DNA of 37,686 nucleotides, taken from assembly GCF_001667945.1 (NCBI RefSeq), contig NZ_LZJK01000152.1:1-37686 (forward strand), in the 5' to 3' direction. Each line of letters starts with the position of its first letter. Positions within the stretch are counted from its first letter, which is position 1. Of the stretch, positions 23,864 to 32,092 are shown in pieces. Source of the stretch: Mycolicibacter sinensis (GTDB lineage: Bacteria > Actinomycetota > Actinomycetes > Mycobacteriales > Mycobacteriaceae). The notes beneath the pieces are model-generated. The model was not told the origin of the DNA. It did not search any database and was given only the letters and a program-made list of their open reading frames with translations. Both the position numbers and the translations under genes were made by a program.

Positions 23864-25318
23864 ATGAATACAGCGTGGGCGTGGTTTAGCGGATCCGGCT
23901 ACTGGCTGGGCCGGCAGGTGCTGGCACGCGGGATCGCCGCCGTTTACGTCGTCGCGTTCATTGCCGCCGCGCGGCAATTCCGGGCCCTGATCGGTGAACA
24001 CGGCATGCTGCCGGTGCCGCGGTATCTGCGCCGACGGCCGTTCCCGGTGACGCCCAGCGTCTTTCAGCTGTACTACTCGGATCGGTTCTTCGCCGGCATC
24101 TGCTGGGCCGGTGCGGCCCTGGCGGCCGCGCTGGTGGCGGGGGCGGGCGAACTCGTACCGCTGTGGGCGGTGATGGCGATCTGGCTGCTGCTATGGGCGA
24201 TGTACCTGTCGATCGTCAACGTCGGCCAGACGTGGTACGCGTTCGGCTGGGAATCGATCCTGCTGGAGGCCGGGCTGCTGGCGGTGTTCCTGGGCAACGA
24301 CCGGGTTGCGCCGCCGGTGCTGGTGATGTGGCTGGCCCGGTGGCTGCTGTTCCGGATCGAGTTCGGGGCGGGGTTGATCAAGCTGCGCGGCGACTCCTGT
24401 TGGCGCGATCTGACCTGCTTGTATTACCACCACGAGACTCAGCCGATGCCGGGACCGCTGAGCTGGTTCTTCCACCACCTGCCCAAACCGCTGCACCGGA
24501 TCGAAGCCGCCGGCAACCATGTTTCCCAACTGGTGGTGCCGTTCGGGCTGTTCGCCCCGCAGCCGATCGCCGGGGTGGCGGCGGCGATCATCGTCGTCAC
24601 CCAGCTGTGGCTGGTGGCCTCCGGTAATTTCGCCTGGCTGAACTGGGTGACGATCGTCCTTGCTGCCGCCGCGATCGACCAGTCCTGGCTCACGTTTGCG
24701 GGCCTGCGGCCCCCGGCGATGCCCGACCCTCCGGTGTGGTTCACCGCTCTGGTGCTGGCTTTCGCCGTCATGGTGGTCGTGCTCAGCTACTGGCCGGTGC
24801 GCAACATGGCATCACGTAATCAGCGAATGAACGCCTCGTTCAATCCCTTTCATCTGGTCAACACCTATGGGGCGTTCGGGACGGTCGGGCGCGCCCGCCG
24901 AGAAGTGGTGATCGAGGGGACCGCGGACACCGACCTCAGCGAGAAGACGCTCTGGCGGGAATATGAGTTCAAGGGCAAACCCGGTGCCACCGATCGGCTT
25001 CCACGGCAGTGGGCGCCGTATCATCTGCGGCTGGACTGGCTGATGTGGTTCGCCGCGTTGTCGCCGGCGTACGCGCGACCGTGGCGAGACGCGCTGCTGC
25101 AACGCCTGCTGCGCAACGATCGCGATACGTTGCGGTTGTTGCGGCACAACCCGTTTCCCGACGAACCGCCGCGCTACGTGCGGGCACTGCTCTACGACTA
25201 CCGCTTCACCACCCCGGCGGAGCGGCGTCGCGATCGGGCCTGGTGGCACCGCACTCTGGTGGGCATCTACCTACCGCCGGTCTCGGCGAGCGGGGTTTCG
25301 GGGCGGCCCGGGCCCTGA
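23864..25318 (+). CDS. Lipase maturation factor (LMF)-family membrane protein
   Basis: A 484-residue polytopic protein with about eight hydrophobic helices in residues 15-320 and a soluble C-terminal domain. It matches the lipase maturation factor family: the membrane part has FGAGLIKLRGDSCWRDLTCL followed by the HHETQPMPGPLSWF block, and the C-terminal domain starts at SFNPFHLVNTYGAFG and contains WREYEFKGKPG and PYHLRLDWLMWFAAL. Vertebrate LMF1 helps lipases fold in the ER; the role in bacteria is unknown. The ATG is preceded by GAGGAGTT. It lies 48 bp downstream of cinA and is convergent with dtd. Confidence 0.9.
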   Translation: MNTAWAWFSGSGYWLGRQVLARGIAAVYVVAFIAAARQFRALIGEHGMLPVPRYLRRRPFPVTPSVFQLYYSDRFFAGICWAGAALAAALVAGAGELVPLWAVMAIWLLLWAMYLSIVNVGQTWYAFGWESILLEAGLLAVFLGNDRVAPPVLVMWLARWLLFRIEFGAGLIKLRGDSCWRDLTCLYYHHETQPMPGPLSWFFHHLPKPLHRIEAAGNHVSQLVVPFGLFAPQPIAGVAAAIIVVTQLWLVASGNFAWLNWVTIVLAAAAIDQSWLTFAGLRPPAMPDPPVWFTALVLAFAVMVVVLSYWPVRNMASRNQRMNASFNPFHLVNTYGAFGTVGRARREVVIEGTADTDLSEKTLWREYEFKGKPGATDRLPRQWAPYHLRLDWLMWFAALSPAYARPWRDALLQRLLRNDRDTLRLLRHNPFPDEPPRYVRALLYDYRFTTPAERRRDRAWWHRTLVGIYLPPVSASGVSGRPGP

Positions 25319-25320
25319 GC

Positions 25321-25340
25321 ATCGGCCACCCTTCGCCGAT
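25321..25340. terminator. Weak bidirectional hairpin between LMF gene and dtd
   Basis: A six-bp stem (ATCGGC / GCCGAT) with an eight-base loop lies in the 41-bp gap between two convergent stops. It is followed, on the plus strand, by a short TTTT at about 25350. It is a modest candidate for a shared terminator. Confidence 0.3.
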
Positions 25341-25359
25341 CCAGAGCCCGTTTTCGGCG

Positions 25360-25791
25360 CTACAACTCCAGCAGCACCGTCACCGGTCCGTCGTTGACCA
25401 GCTCCACCGACATGTGGGCACCGAACCGGCCGGTCGCCACCTGCGCGCCCAACTGCCGCAGGGTGTCGCCGAACTCAGCGACCAGCGGCTCGGCGACCGA
25501 ACCCGGCGCCGCGGCGTTCCAGGATGGCCGCCGCCCCTTGGCGGTGTCGGCGTAGAGGGTGAACTGGCTGACGACCAGGATCGGGGCGCCGACATCAGAC
25601 GCCGAGCGCTCACCGTCGAGAATCCTTAACTGCCAGAGTTTTTCAGCGAGCCGCCGGGCCTTGCCCGTGTCATCGTCGTGGGTGACCCCGACCAGCGCCA
25701 CCAACCCTTGCCCCGCCGGCGTGATCTCGCCGACGGCCTCGCCGTCGACGCTAACCCGCGCCGACGAGACGCGTTGCACCAGAACCCGCAT
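25360..25791 (-). CDS. dtd: D-aminoacyl-tRNA deacylase
   Basis: A 143-residue enzyme that hydrolyses D-amino acids (and glycine) mischarged on tRNA. Both family blocks are intact: SQFTLYADTAKGRRPSW around residue 75-91 and the C-terminal NDGPVTVLLEL. The length equals M. tuberculosis Rv1897c. The ATG start opens with the canonical MRVLVQRVSSA. The divergent thiamine-binding-like gene starts 53 bp away, the Rv1897c-Rv1898 arrangement. Confidence 0.97.
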   Translation of the reverse strand: MRVLVQRVSSARVSVDGEAVGEITPAGQGLVALVGVTHDDDTGKARRLAEKLWQLRILDGERSASDVGAPILVVSQFTLYADTAKGRRPSWNAAAPGSVAEPLVAEFGDTLRQLGAQVATGRFGAHMSVELVNDGPVTVLLEL

Positions 25792-25844
25792 GCGCCCGAT
25801 GCTAGGTAGGCTCGGCGGTGCTGCAAGCGGGAGGGGTGGTCACG

Positions 25845-26159
25845 GTGTCGGTGCTGGTTGCGTTCTCGGTCACGCCGCTCGGGGTGGGCGAGGGAGTCGG
25901 TGAGATCGTCGCGGAGGCGGTGCGGGTCGTTCGGGAGTCGGGCCTGCCCAACCGCACCGATGCGATGTTCACCGTCATCGAAAGCGACAGCTGGGCCGAG
26001 GCGATGGCCGTGGTGCAGCGGGCGGTGGAGGCGGTGGCGGCCCGATCACCACGGGTGAGCACCGTGATCAAGGCCGACTGGCGAGCCGGCGCAGTCGATG
26101 CGATGACCGCCAAGGTGGCATCGGTCGAGCGGCATCTGGCGGCGCCACCACCTAGGTGA
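25845..26159 (+). CDS. Thiamine-binding-like (MTH1187/YkoF-type) protein
   Basis: A 104-residue protein of the MTH1187/UPF0045 family: an alpha/beta ferredoxin-like unit with the VSVLVAFSVTPLG opening strand, GVGEIVAEAVRVVRESGL helix and TVIESDSWAEAMAVV strand-helix. Members bind thiamine or a similar small ligand. GTG 25845 has GGGAGGGG at good spacing; an earlier in-frame GTG at 25818 lacks one. Equivalent to Rv1898 by size and neighbour. Its 3' end overlaps that of the convergent dipeptidase gene by eight bases. Confidence 0.88.
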   Translation: MSVLVAFSVTPLGVGEGVGEIVAEAVRVVRESGLPNRTDAMFTVIESDSWAEAMAVVQRAVEAVAARSPRVSTVIKADWRAGAVDAMTAKVASVERHLAAPPPR

Positions 26160-26802
26160 CCGGTACGTCGAGGATGGGCCTGCCCACGCCGGCGCCGGGT
26201 CCGTCGAAGTGCCACCACTCCCCGGAGTAGACGGCCAGGCCGCCGGCGCTCATCGCGTCGCGCAGGGTGGCGCGTTCGGCCGCCGCGGCCGCGCTGATCC
26301 CGTCGGCAAATGCCGCGGCGCGGGGCGAGAAGTCGTCGAAGCCGGTGCCCATCTCGACCAGGCGTCCCCGCGCGTCGGCGGTCGTCACGTCGACCGACCG
26401 CCCGGTCTCATGGCTGCGGGCGAGCGGGCCCGGGCGGGCCACCCAGGCCGGATTCGGCACCGCTTGAAACATTCGCACCTGCACGTCGTGCGGCCGGTAG
26501 CAGTCCCAGAACACCAGCGTTCGGCCCCGGCCGCGCAGCGCATCGGCGGCTGCCGCCAAACCCGGGGCCAGCGACTCGTGCACCAGGCACCGGGCGTCGG
26601 TCGGATACAGCTGCACGCCGGTGAAGTTGTTGGCCGTGGCATACCGCAGATCGAGGATCGCATCCGGCACCGCACTGCGGACGTCGACAAAGCCGGCCGC
26701 GCGGGCCGCCGGGGAGACCGGCGGGAAGTCGGGGGCGCCCCACGCCGCGCTGGCCCAACCGATGGCCACCAGCAGCGGCACCACCGCCAACGACCTGATC
26801 AT
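26152..26802 (-). CDS. Exported VanX/DdpX-type D-alanyl-D-alanine dipeptidase
   Basis: A 216-residue zinc peptidase of family M15D. The Zn ligands are His131 and Asp138 in SHETGRSVD, and His198 in EWWHFD, with catalytic Glu195; the conserved CYRPHDVQ (Arg103) is present. It cleaves D-Ala-D-Ala. An N-terminal signal peptide (hydrophobic 4-20, cleavage near WGA-PD) puts it outside the membrane, so it more likely recycles or trims wall-derived dipeptide than confers vancomycin resistance (no VanH/VanA here). ATG overlaps the yaaA stop by four bases. Confidence 0.93.
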   Translation of the reverse strand: MIRSLAVVPLLVAIGWASAAWGAPDFPPVSPAARAAGFVDVRSAVPDAILDLRYATANNFTGVQLYPTDARCLVHESLAPGLAAAADALRGRGRTLVFWDCYRPHDVQVRMFQAVPNPAWVARPGPLARSHETGRSVDVTTADARGRLVEMGTGFDDFSPRAAAFADGISAAAAAERATLRDAMSAGGLAVYSGEWWHFDGPGAGVGRPILDVPVT

Positions 26803-27548
26803 GAGCCCGCAACCACTATGGTCAGCCGGTTGCCGTCGCGTTCCACCCGCATCCCGGCCCGGCGTGCGACCGCCGCGACGGCCGCGGCGTCGTCCGGCTC
26901 GTACCTGCTGGTCGCCAGCGCCCGGGCCAGCCTGCCCTTGTGGGCCTTGTTGAAGTGACTGACGCTCGCCCGCCGGCCGTCGGGGTGCTCGGCGACCACG
27001 TCGACGCGGACCGCGCCGGGGATCTTCGCCAGCGCCGCATACGAGCCGGACCGCAGGTCGACGACGAGTTCCGCGGCGGCGATTTCGGCCAGCACCGGTT
27101 CCAGCACGGCACGCCAGCGACTGCCCAGGCCCGGCTGCCCGGGCAGCTTCGAGGTTGCCGACAGCCGGTAGGCGGGCACCGGATCGGCTGCCCGCAGCAG
27201 CCCGAACAGGGCTGAGCCGACCGCCAGACGGGCTTCGGCACGGGCCGCCGCCGCGCCGCGCAGCGAGTCGACGTCGAGCGCCTCGTACAGCACGCCGGTG
27301 TAGCGGTTGATCGCCGGCGCCGTCGGCGCGGAGCGCAACATCGCGTTGCGCTCGATCTCGGCGTCCTGGGTGGCCGAGAGACCCAGCGCGCGCCGGCTGG
27401 CGTCGGGATCCGCGGCCAGGGCGACCAGCTCATCGACCAGCGCTGCCCGCAGCTCGGTGAGTTGGGGGGATCCCAGCGCGTCGAGGCGCAGCGGAGGCCC
27501 GTCGCCGCCGGCCCGCTTGGTCTCTGACGGTGGCAGCAGCACGATCAC
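26799..27548 (-). CDS. yaaA: Peroxide stress protein YaaA (DUF328)
   Basis: A 249-residue DUF328/UPF0246 protein. The signature opening (VLLPPSETK), the NRYTGVLYEALD block and the C-terminal SHFNKAHKGRLARAL are intact. In E. coli YaaA lowers free iron during peroxide stress and binds DNA. The GTG start overlaps the PAP2 stop (GTGA) and its own stop overlaps the dipeptidase start (ATGA), so it is in the middle of a coupled minus-strand operon. The frame continues open upstream, antisense to nothing but inside the PAP2 gene; this part is a shadow. Confidence 0.93.
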   Translation of the reverse strand: MIVLLPPSETKRAGGDGPPLRLDALGSPQLTELRAALVDELVALAADPDASRRALGLSATQDAEIERNAMLRSAPTAPAINRYTGVLYEALDVDSLRGAAAARAEARLAVGSALFGLLRAADPVPAYRLSATSKLPGQPGLGSRWRAVLEPVLAEIAAAELVVDLRSGSYAALAKIPGAVRVDVVAEHPDGRRASVSHFNKAHKGRLARALATSRYEPDDAAAVAAVARRAGMRVERDGNRLTIVVAGS

Positions 27549-28063
27549 AGCGCAGACGTTAACCGAGCCGCGGCGCACACCAGCGCGGTGGCGAGCATCG
27601 CCGCGCCGAGGGTGTCGGTGAGGAAGTGATAGCCGCAGGCCACCAGCCCGAGCATGCCCAGCAGGCTCAGCACCGCCGCCAGCATCAGCGCCCAGCGCCG
27701 GGCCATCCTCGAACCGGCCACCACGACCATCATGCCCAGCACCGCGACCAGCAGCGCGGTGTGCCCGCTCGGATACTCCAGGTACACCCCGTTGCGGCGG
27801 TCGAAGAGGTGTTTGAGAACCTGATTGACCCCGGTGACAACGAACGGGCAGACCAGCACCGCGGCCGCCAACGCCCATTGCCGCCGAAGCAGCGTGACCG
27901 TCAGACAGCCCACCAGCACCGCGAACACCAGCCAGCCGCTGGTGAAGGTCAACAGCCACCGCGGTTGTCCACCGATGACCTCACGGGTGCGATGGCTGAA
28001 CCAGCTGTCAACGGCCGTCGAACCGCGGCCCACCGCCCAGCCCAGAACCAGGGTTGCCAGCAC
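27545..28063 (-). CDS. PAP2-superfamily membrane phosphatase
   Basis: About 172 residues with roughly five membrane helices. The tripartite phosphatase motif is visible: a K-x6-R variant (Lys84 to Arg90, HLFDR), PSGH at 98-101, and GYHFLTD with His146 and Asp150. Such enzymes remove phosphate from lipid phosphates such as undecaprenyl pyrophosphate, phosphatidylglycerophosphate or decaprenyl-phosphoryl sugars at the outer face. The start GTG 28063 is the only plausible one before the STAS stop. It lies 44 bp after the STAS gene and is coupled to yaaA. Confidence 0.88.
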   Translation of the reverse strand: MLATLVLGWAVGRGSTAVDSWFSHRTREVIGGQPRWLLTFTSGWLVFAVLVGCLTVTLLRRQWALAAAVLVCPFVVTGVNQVLKHLFDRRNGVYLEYPSGHTALLVAVLGMMVVVAGSRMARRWALMLAAVLSLLGMLGLVACGYHFLTDTLGAAMLATALVCAAARLTSAL

Positions 28064-28107
28064 GCCGGCCGCGGGCCACCAGCGCAGTGCGGCGGCGGCC
28101 CCTCGGC

Positions 28108-28566
28108 TCAGGCCGATTTCTGGAACAGCGGCAGCAGCGCCTGACGACGCTGGTCGTTGCCGTCGGCGAGCGCGTGCAGCGCCTGCTCGACCGAGCGCGC
28201 CGTCGGGAACTTCGCGTCCTCGTCGAAGTCACCGAGGAGTTCGGCCACCGCCGGGCCCTCGATCAGCGTCCAGTCCACGCCGGCGGCGCGGCAGTCCCCG
28301 TCGAGGACGCACAGCAGCCAGATCCCGGCGGCAGCGAACGACGTCACCCCGCTCAAGTCGAGGAGCAGCGGTTCCTTCGCAAGTACGAAGCGCCGCGCCT
28401 GCTCACTGAGCTGGTCGACGTTGGTGGCATCGATCCGGCCCCGGATCGTGATCACCGTCGCGAGGTGACGGGAGTGTGCCCGGATCTGCGCGCCACCGCA
28501 CTGGACGGTGGGGTTGCCCTGCTGACCGATCCGCGCCGTGCCCCGAGTGGTGATCGTGATAGCCAT
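28108..28566 (-). CDS. STAS-domain protein (anti-sigma factor antagonist-like)
   Basis: A 152-residue protein with a STAS domain at about 35-130 (VITIRGRIDATNVDQLSEQA, LLLDLSGVTSFAAAGIWLL). Classical anti-anti-sigma factors have a phosphorylatable Ser/Thr in a D-S/T-x-G motif before the second helix. Here the position reads F-A-A-A-G, so this serine is missing and regulation by kinase-type anti-sigma factors is doubtful. It may correspond to Rv1904. Start ATG 28566 is clear. It heads the minus-strand run with PAP2, yaaA and the dipeptidase. No anti-sigma or sigma gene is in the window. Confidence 0.88.
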   Translation of the reverse strand: MAITITTRGTARIGQQGNPTVQCGGAQIRAHSRHLATVITIRGRIDATNVDQLSEQARRFVLAKEPLLLDLSGVTSFAAAGIWLLCVLDGDCRAAGVDWTLIEGPAVAELLGDFDEDAKFPTARSVEQALHALADGNDQRRQALLPLFQKSA

Positions 28567-28643
28567 GCCAGCCCCCGCTTCCGCTTGTCTGAGCAGTGCC
28601 GGCAGGTGGCCGGCCTCGACATTTCCCGACGTTAGGCGGCGAA

Positions 28644-28671
28644 GTTAAGGCGCCTCGGGCGCCCGATTAAC
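28644..28671 (-). terminator. Hairpin overlapping the ceramidase stop
   Basis: GGCGCC-TCG-GGCGCC (28649-28663) can form a short hairpin, flanked by GTTAA (28644-28648) and TTAAC (28667-28671), which extend the symmetry. It spans the stop codon of the minus-strand ceramidase gene and is a plausible terminator ahead of the STAS operon. Confidence 0.35.
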
Positions 28672-30619
28672 GCTTTCGTGAGATATCGAAGGGCTCCGTC
28701 GCTCCACTGAACGCGCTGATCCGCCCGTCGCGCCCCCGGGCATCGCCGTGGTAGCGCAGTCGGTAGCGCCCGGCCGCGGCGTCGGCGGGCACCGTCCAGG
28801 TCACGGTGACGGTCGACCCACGGCCGCCGGCACGGCGCCAACGGAACATCGTCGACCAGTCGCCGTCGTCGGCGACGGTGCACCATCCGTCGGCGGTCTC
28901 CCGCTCAACCCGCAGGTAGGTGCCACCGCGGTGCAGGTCGTTGTTCGGGTAGGCGCCGGCGAACACCGCCGTCACCGTGGCCCCCGGCTGGTAGTGGGAC
29001 CGCGGCGGTTGCACGACGTCCCCGAAGCGGTGACCGGCGGCCGGTTCATCCGGGCGCACCCGGCGGCGTGACCGCCGGGTGCGAGGCGGCGCGGTGGGGG
29101 CTGTGCCGACCGGTGCCGGTCGCTGCTCCCGCATCGCGGTGGCCAATCCGGCCACCACCTGTTGCAGCGCCGCCAGCTCCCAGCGCCCGAACATGGTGCT
29201 GCCGCCCTCGTAGCGCTGCTCCTCGTACTCCTCCGGTGTGGTCACGTAGTGCAGGTAACCGTTGCTGTAGCCGGCCACCAGTACATCGCGCAGCTCGGCG
29301 CCCACGATGGCGGCCACCGTGCGGCGCAACCGCAGCCCCGCCACAATGGTCACCTCGGCGGGGATGCCGATCAGATACAGCTGCCCGATGCGCAGCAGTT
29401 GGACCGGGCCACCGTTGGGCATCAGCGTCAGGGCCTTGTTCAGCCGGCTGCCCGGCCCGATCGCCCCCTTGGGGGCGTGCGCGTCGCGCAGGCGCGGAGA
29501 GCGCCGGTAGACGGTGTTGGCGACCAGCGCATCGATGATGCGGTTGCGGCCCTGCCTGGTCAGCGGGTGCAGCGGGCCGGGTCCCTCGTCGGTGCCGGCC
29601 AGCGCCGCCGCGCCGGCCAGCGCGGGGCCGGTGCGATGGGTTCGGCCGTCGCCGGTGAATTCCGGTGCGACCTCGAAATCCGACAGGTCCACATAGGTGG
29701 CCCGCGCGTCGAGGCCGCCGGTGACCTCGACGCCGTGCCCGGTCGTCAGGTCGGTGGCCGCGTCGGCTTGGCGGGCTCCGATGATCCGGGTGTTCTCGAA
29801 CTCGTCCTCGGTGGGGCCGCTGCCGGGGCGGTGGTTGAGATTGGGCGACATATCGCCGGCGTTGGTCTGGGCGAAGGCCGCGACGAATTCCGGCGGTTCG
29901 GGCGCCAGGTAGTCGACGCCGCGGTCGAGGCGCTCCACCTGGTAGGCGGCGTAGCCCTTGTTGTCGCCACTGATCAAGGTGTTGCGGTTGGTCATGGAAG
30001 TGCCGTGGGTGGCGAACCAGTTCACCGCGCCGACCAGCCGGCCGTTGCGCTCGATGCGCAGCAGCGTGGTCTGCGGGTCGATGGCGTCGGGAAAATAGGC
30101 CCGGTCGGCCGCCGGGTTGCGGGCGAACGCCGAGGGTGAGCGGTTGCTGCTGGCGTCGTGGAGTCGGCCGACGGCAAGGCTCAAGGTGGCGGGGGAGAGG
30201 TCGGCGTGCGCGCGGTCGACGGCTTCGCAGATGCCGTCGACGATCGCGGTGAAGGTCTGCGGCCGGAACCCACCGGTGTTGGAGTTGTACAGCCGGTGAT
30301 CGCCGTAACCGCCTGGGCCGCAATGGGTGTGCGTCGCCGTCAGCATCACGTTACTGAACGTGTACAGCTCGCCGTAGCCGGCGGCGAGGCGCCCGAGTAC
30401 CTCGTGGTGCACGCTCTCCAGCAGCAGCGGCAGTTCGCAGACGACCAGGAGCAGACGAGCGCCGGTGGTGGCGTCGACGAACACGAAGGCCCGCGCGCGC
30501 AGCCGGTTGTGCAGGCCGGACGTTTGCTGGGAGGCCACGCCGTAGCCGAGCATTCCGCACTCGGCCGGCTCGCCGGTGATGTCGGCGATCCCGCGACCCA
30601 CCCGGTAGTCGTCTGGCAT
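28667..30619 (-). CDS. Neutral/alkaline non-lysosomal ceramidase
   Basis: A 650-residue enzyme of the neutral ceramidase family, which hydrolyses ceramide to sphingosine and fatty acid. The family opening (RVGRGIADITGEPAECGMLGYG) and zinc-site motif TATHTHCGPGG (His97, His99) are present, as is NWFATHGTSM with a second Zn histidine near residue 213. The immunoglobulin-like C-terminal domain lies at about 520-650. A hydrolase of similar length (Rv0669c) is known in M. tuberculosis. No classical signal peptide is seen. ATG 30619 is chosen; TTG 30646 would add nine residues. It is divergent from the acyltransferase gene. Confidence 0.94.
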   Translation of the reverse strand: MPDDYRVGRGIADITGEPAECGMLGYGVASQQTSGLHNRLRARAFVFVDATTGARLLLVVCELPLLLESVHHEVLGRLAAGYGELYTFSNVMLTATHTHCGPGGYGDHRLYNSNTGGFRPQTFTAIVDGICEAVDRAHADLSPATLSLAVGRLHDASSNRSPSAFARNPAADRAYFPDAIDPQTTLLRIERNGRLVGAVNWFATHGTSMTNRNTLISGDNKGYAAYQVERLDRGVDYLAPEPPEFVAAFAQTNAGDMSPNLNHRPGSGPTEDEFENTRIIGARQADAATDLTTGHGVEVTGGLDARATYVDLSDFEVAPEFTGDGRTHRTGPALAGAAALAGTDEGPGPLHPLTRQGRNRIIDALVANTVYRRSPRLRDAHAPKGAIGPGSRLNKALTLMPNGGPVQLLRIGQLYLIGIPAEVTIVAGLRLRRTVAAIVGAELRDVLVAGYSNGYLHYVTTPEEYEEQRYEGGSTMFGRWELAALQQVVAGLATAMREQRPAPVGTAPTAPPRTRRSRRRVRPDEPAAGHRFGDVVQPPRSHYQPGATVTAVFAGAYPNNDLHRGGTYLRVERETADGWCTVADDGDWSTMFRWRRAGGRGSTVTVTWTVPADAAAGRYRLRYHGDARGRDGRISAFSGATEPFDISRKR

Positions 30620-30808
30620 CGGTTCAGTATTCCCAACCGGCGGCAAATTCCCGGCAGGCGCACCCGGCCGGCAACTTCACCGCGGACGGTCCCGCTGCTA
30701 GTCTTCGATGGCTGCCGGCCACCGGTTGCGGCTGCCGATCGTCGGAATGCCCCGGCGGGCCCGCGCCCAAGCAGTCGCGACAGCAGAGCCCACCGGCGGA
30801 AGAGTGTT

Positions 30809-32044
30809 GTGCGCAGCGGAGAGATCAAAGCCCTCACCGGGCTTCGCATCATCGCCGCGGTCTGGGTGGTGCTCTTTCATTTCCGGCCGCTGCTGCGGCT
30901 GGCGTCGCCTGCGGTCAGCGATGCGCTCGCGCCGGTGCTCGACCGCGGCGCCCAGGGCGTCGACCTGTTCTTCATCCTCAGCGGATTCGTGCTGACCTGG
31001 AACTATCTGGAACGGATGGGGGAGTCGTTCTCGGCGCGGGCGACCCTGCATTTCCTGTGGTTGCGGCTGGCCCGGGTGTGGCCGATCTACCTGGTCACGC
31101 TGCACCTGGCGCTGTTGTGGGTGATCTTCACCCTGCACGTCGGCCATGTGCCCACCGAAGACCTCAGCCGGCTGACCGCGACCAGCTATGTGCGCCAGGT
31201 CCTGCTCGTGCAGTTGTGGTTCGAGCCGTTCTTCGACGGGTCGAGCTGGGACGGGCCGGCCTGGTCCATCAGCGCCGAGTGGCTGGCCTACCTGCTGTTC
31301 GGCGGGTTGGTCCTGGTGGTCTACCGGATGATGCGGGCGACGTCGGCGCGGGGCCTGGCCGCGCTGGCGGTCATCGCTTCGCTGCCGCCGCTGTTGTTGT
31401 TGCTGGCCACCGGCCAGTTCTACACCCCGTGGAGCTGGCTGCCGCGCATCGTCATGCAGTTCACCGCGGGAGCGCTGGCCTGCGCGGCGGTGCGCAAGCT
31501 CGCGCCGAGCGCCCGGGCCCGCCGCGCCGCCGGATACGGCTCCGCGTTGCTCATCGCCGCGACCGTCGGCATCCTGTACTACTTCGATGCGCACCCGATC
31601 TCCGGGCTCTACGACAGCGGCGGATTGGTCGACGTGCTGTTCGTGCCGCTGGTGATGGCCCTGGCGGTCGGTACCGGCAGCCTGCCTGCGCTGCTGTCCA
31701 CTCGGTTGATGGTGTACGGCGGCCAGATCTCGTTCTGCCTGTACATGGTCCACGAGCTGGTGCACACGGCCTGGAACTGGGCCGCAATACAATTCGAGAT
31801 CGTGTTGGACGAGGGAGCGACCGCGGCCAAGTGGACGGTGTGCGGGCTGTTGGCGACGGCGACGGCGTTGTCGGTGCTGCTGTTCCACGGCGTCGAGGAA
31901 CCGGGTCGGCGCTGGATGCGCAGGATGATCGGTGCCCGGCCCGAAACGGCGCAGGTGACGCCGTCGGAGGACCCGCTGGCCGCCGCACCGGTCGATGAGA
32001 TCCTCGATGAGCGCACCGCGGCGGTCCCGGTCAGTGTGTCCTGA
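30809..32044 (+). CDS. Acyltransferase family 3 integral membrane protein (Rv0517-like)
   Basis: A 411-residue protein with about ten membrane helices. The AT3 signature is clear: ALTGLRIIAAVWVVLFHF with conserved Arg and His24, VDLFFILSGFVLTW, and RVWPIYLVTL. Such proteins transfer acyl groups, often acetyl or succinyl, across the membrane to sugars of the envelope. GTG 30809 gives the family N-terminus; the frame is open for another 650 bases upstream but as a shadow of the ceramidase gene. It lies 48 bp upstream of an exported SGNH hydrolase, the Rv0517-Rv0518 arrangement. The last 45 residues are a hydrophilic tail. Confidence 0.92.
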   Translation: MRSGEIKALTGLRIIAAVWVVLFHFRPLLRLASPAVSDALAPVLDRGAQGVDLFFILSGFVLTWNYLERMGESFSARATLHFLWLRLARVWPIYLVTLHLALLWVIFTLHVGHVPTEDLSRLTATSYVRQVLLVQLWFEPFFDGSSWDGPAWSISAEWLAYLLFGGLVLVVYRMMRATSARGLAALAVIASLPPLLLLLATGQFYTPWSWLPRIVMQFTAGALACAAVRKLAPSARARRAAGYGSALLIAATVGILYYFDAHPISGLYDSGGLVDVLFVPLVMALAVGTGSLPALLSTRLMVYGGQISFCLYMVHELVHTAWNWAAIQFEIVLDEGATAAKWTVCGLLATATALSVLLFHGVEEPGRRWMRRMIGARPETAQVTPSEDPLAAAPVDEILDERTAAVPVSVS

Positions 32045-32092
32045 CACGCTGACCCCGGCCGGCGTGCGCGTGGGTGATCGGGGAGGTGGGCT

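Noticed and set aside
26152..26802. Vancomycin-resistance locus
   Set aside because: A VanX-type peptidase is present, but no VanH, VanA or VanRS genes are nearby and the enzyme is exported, unlike cytoplasmic VanX of resistance clusters.
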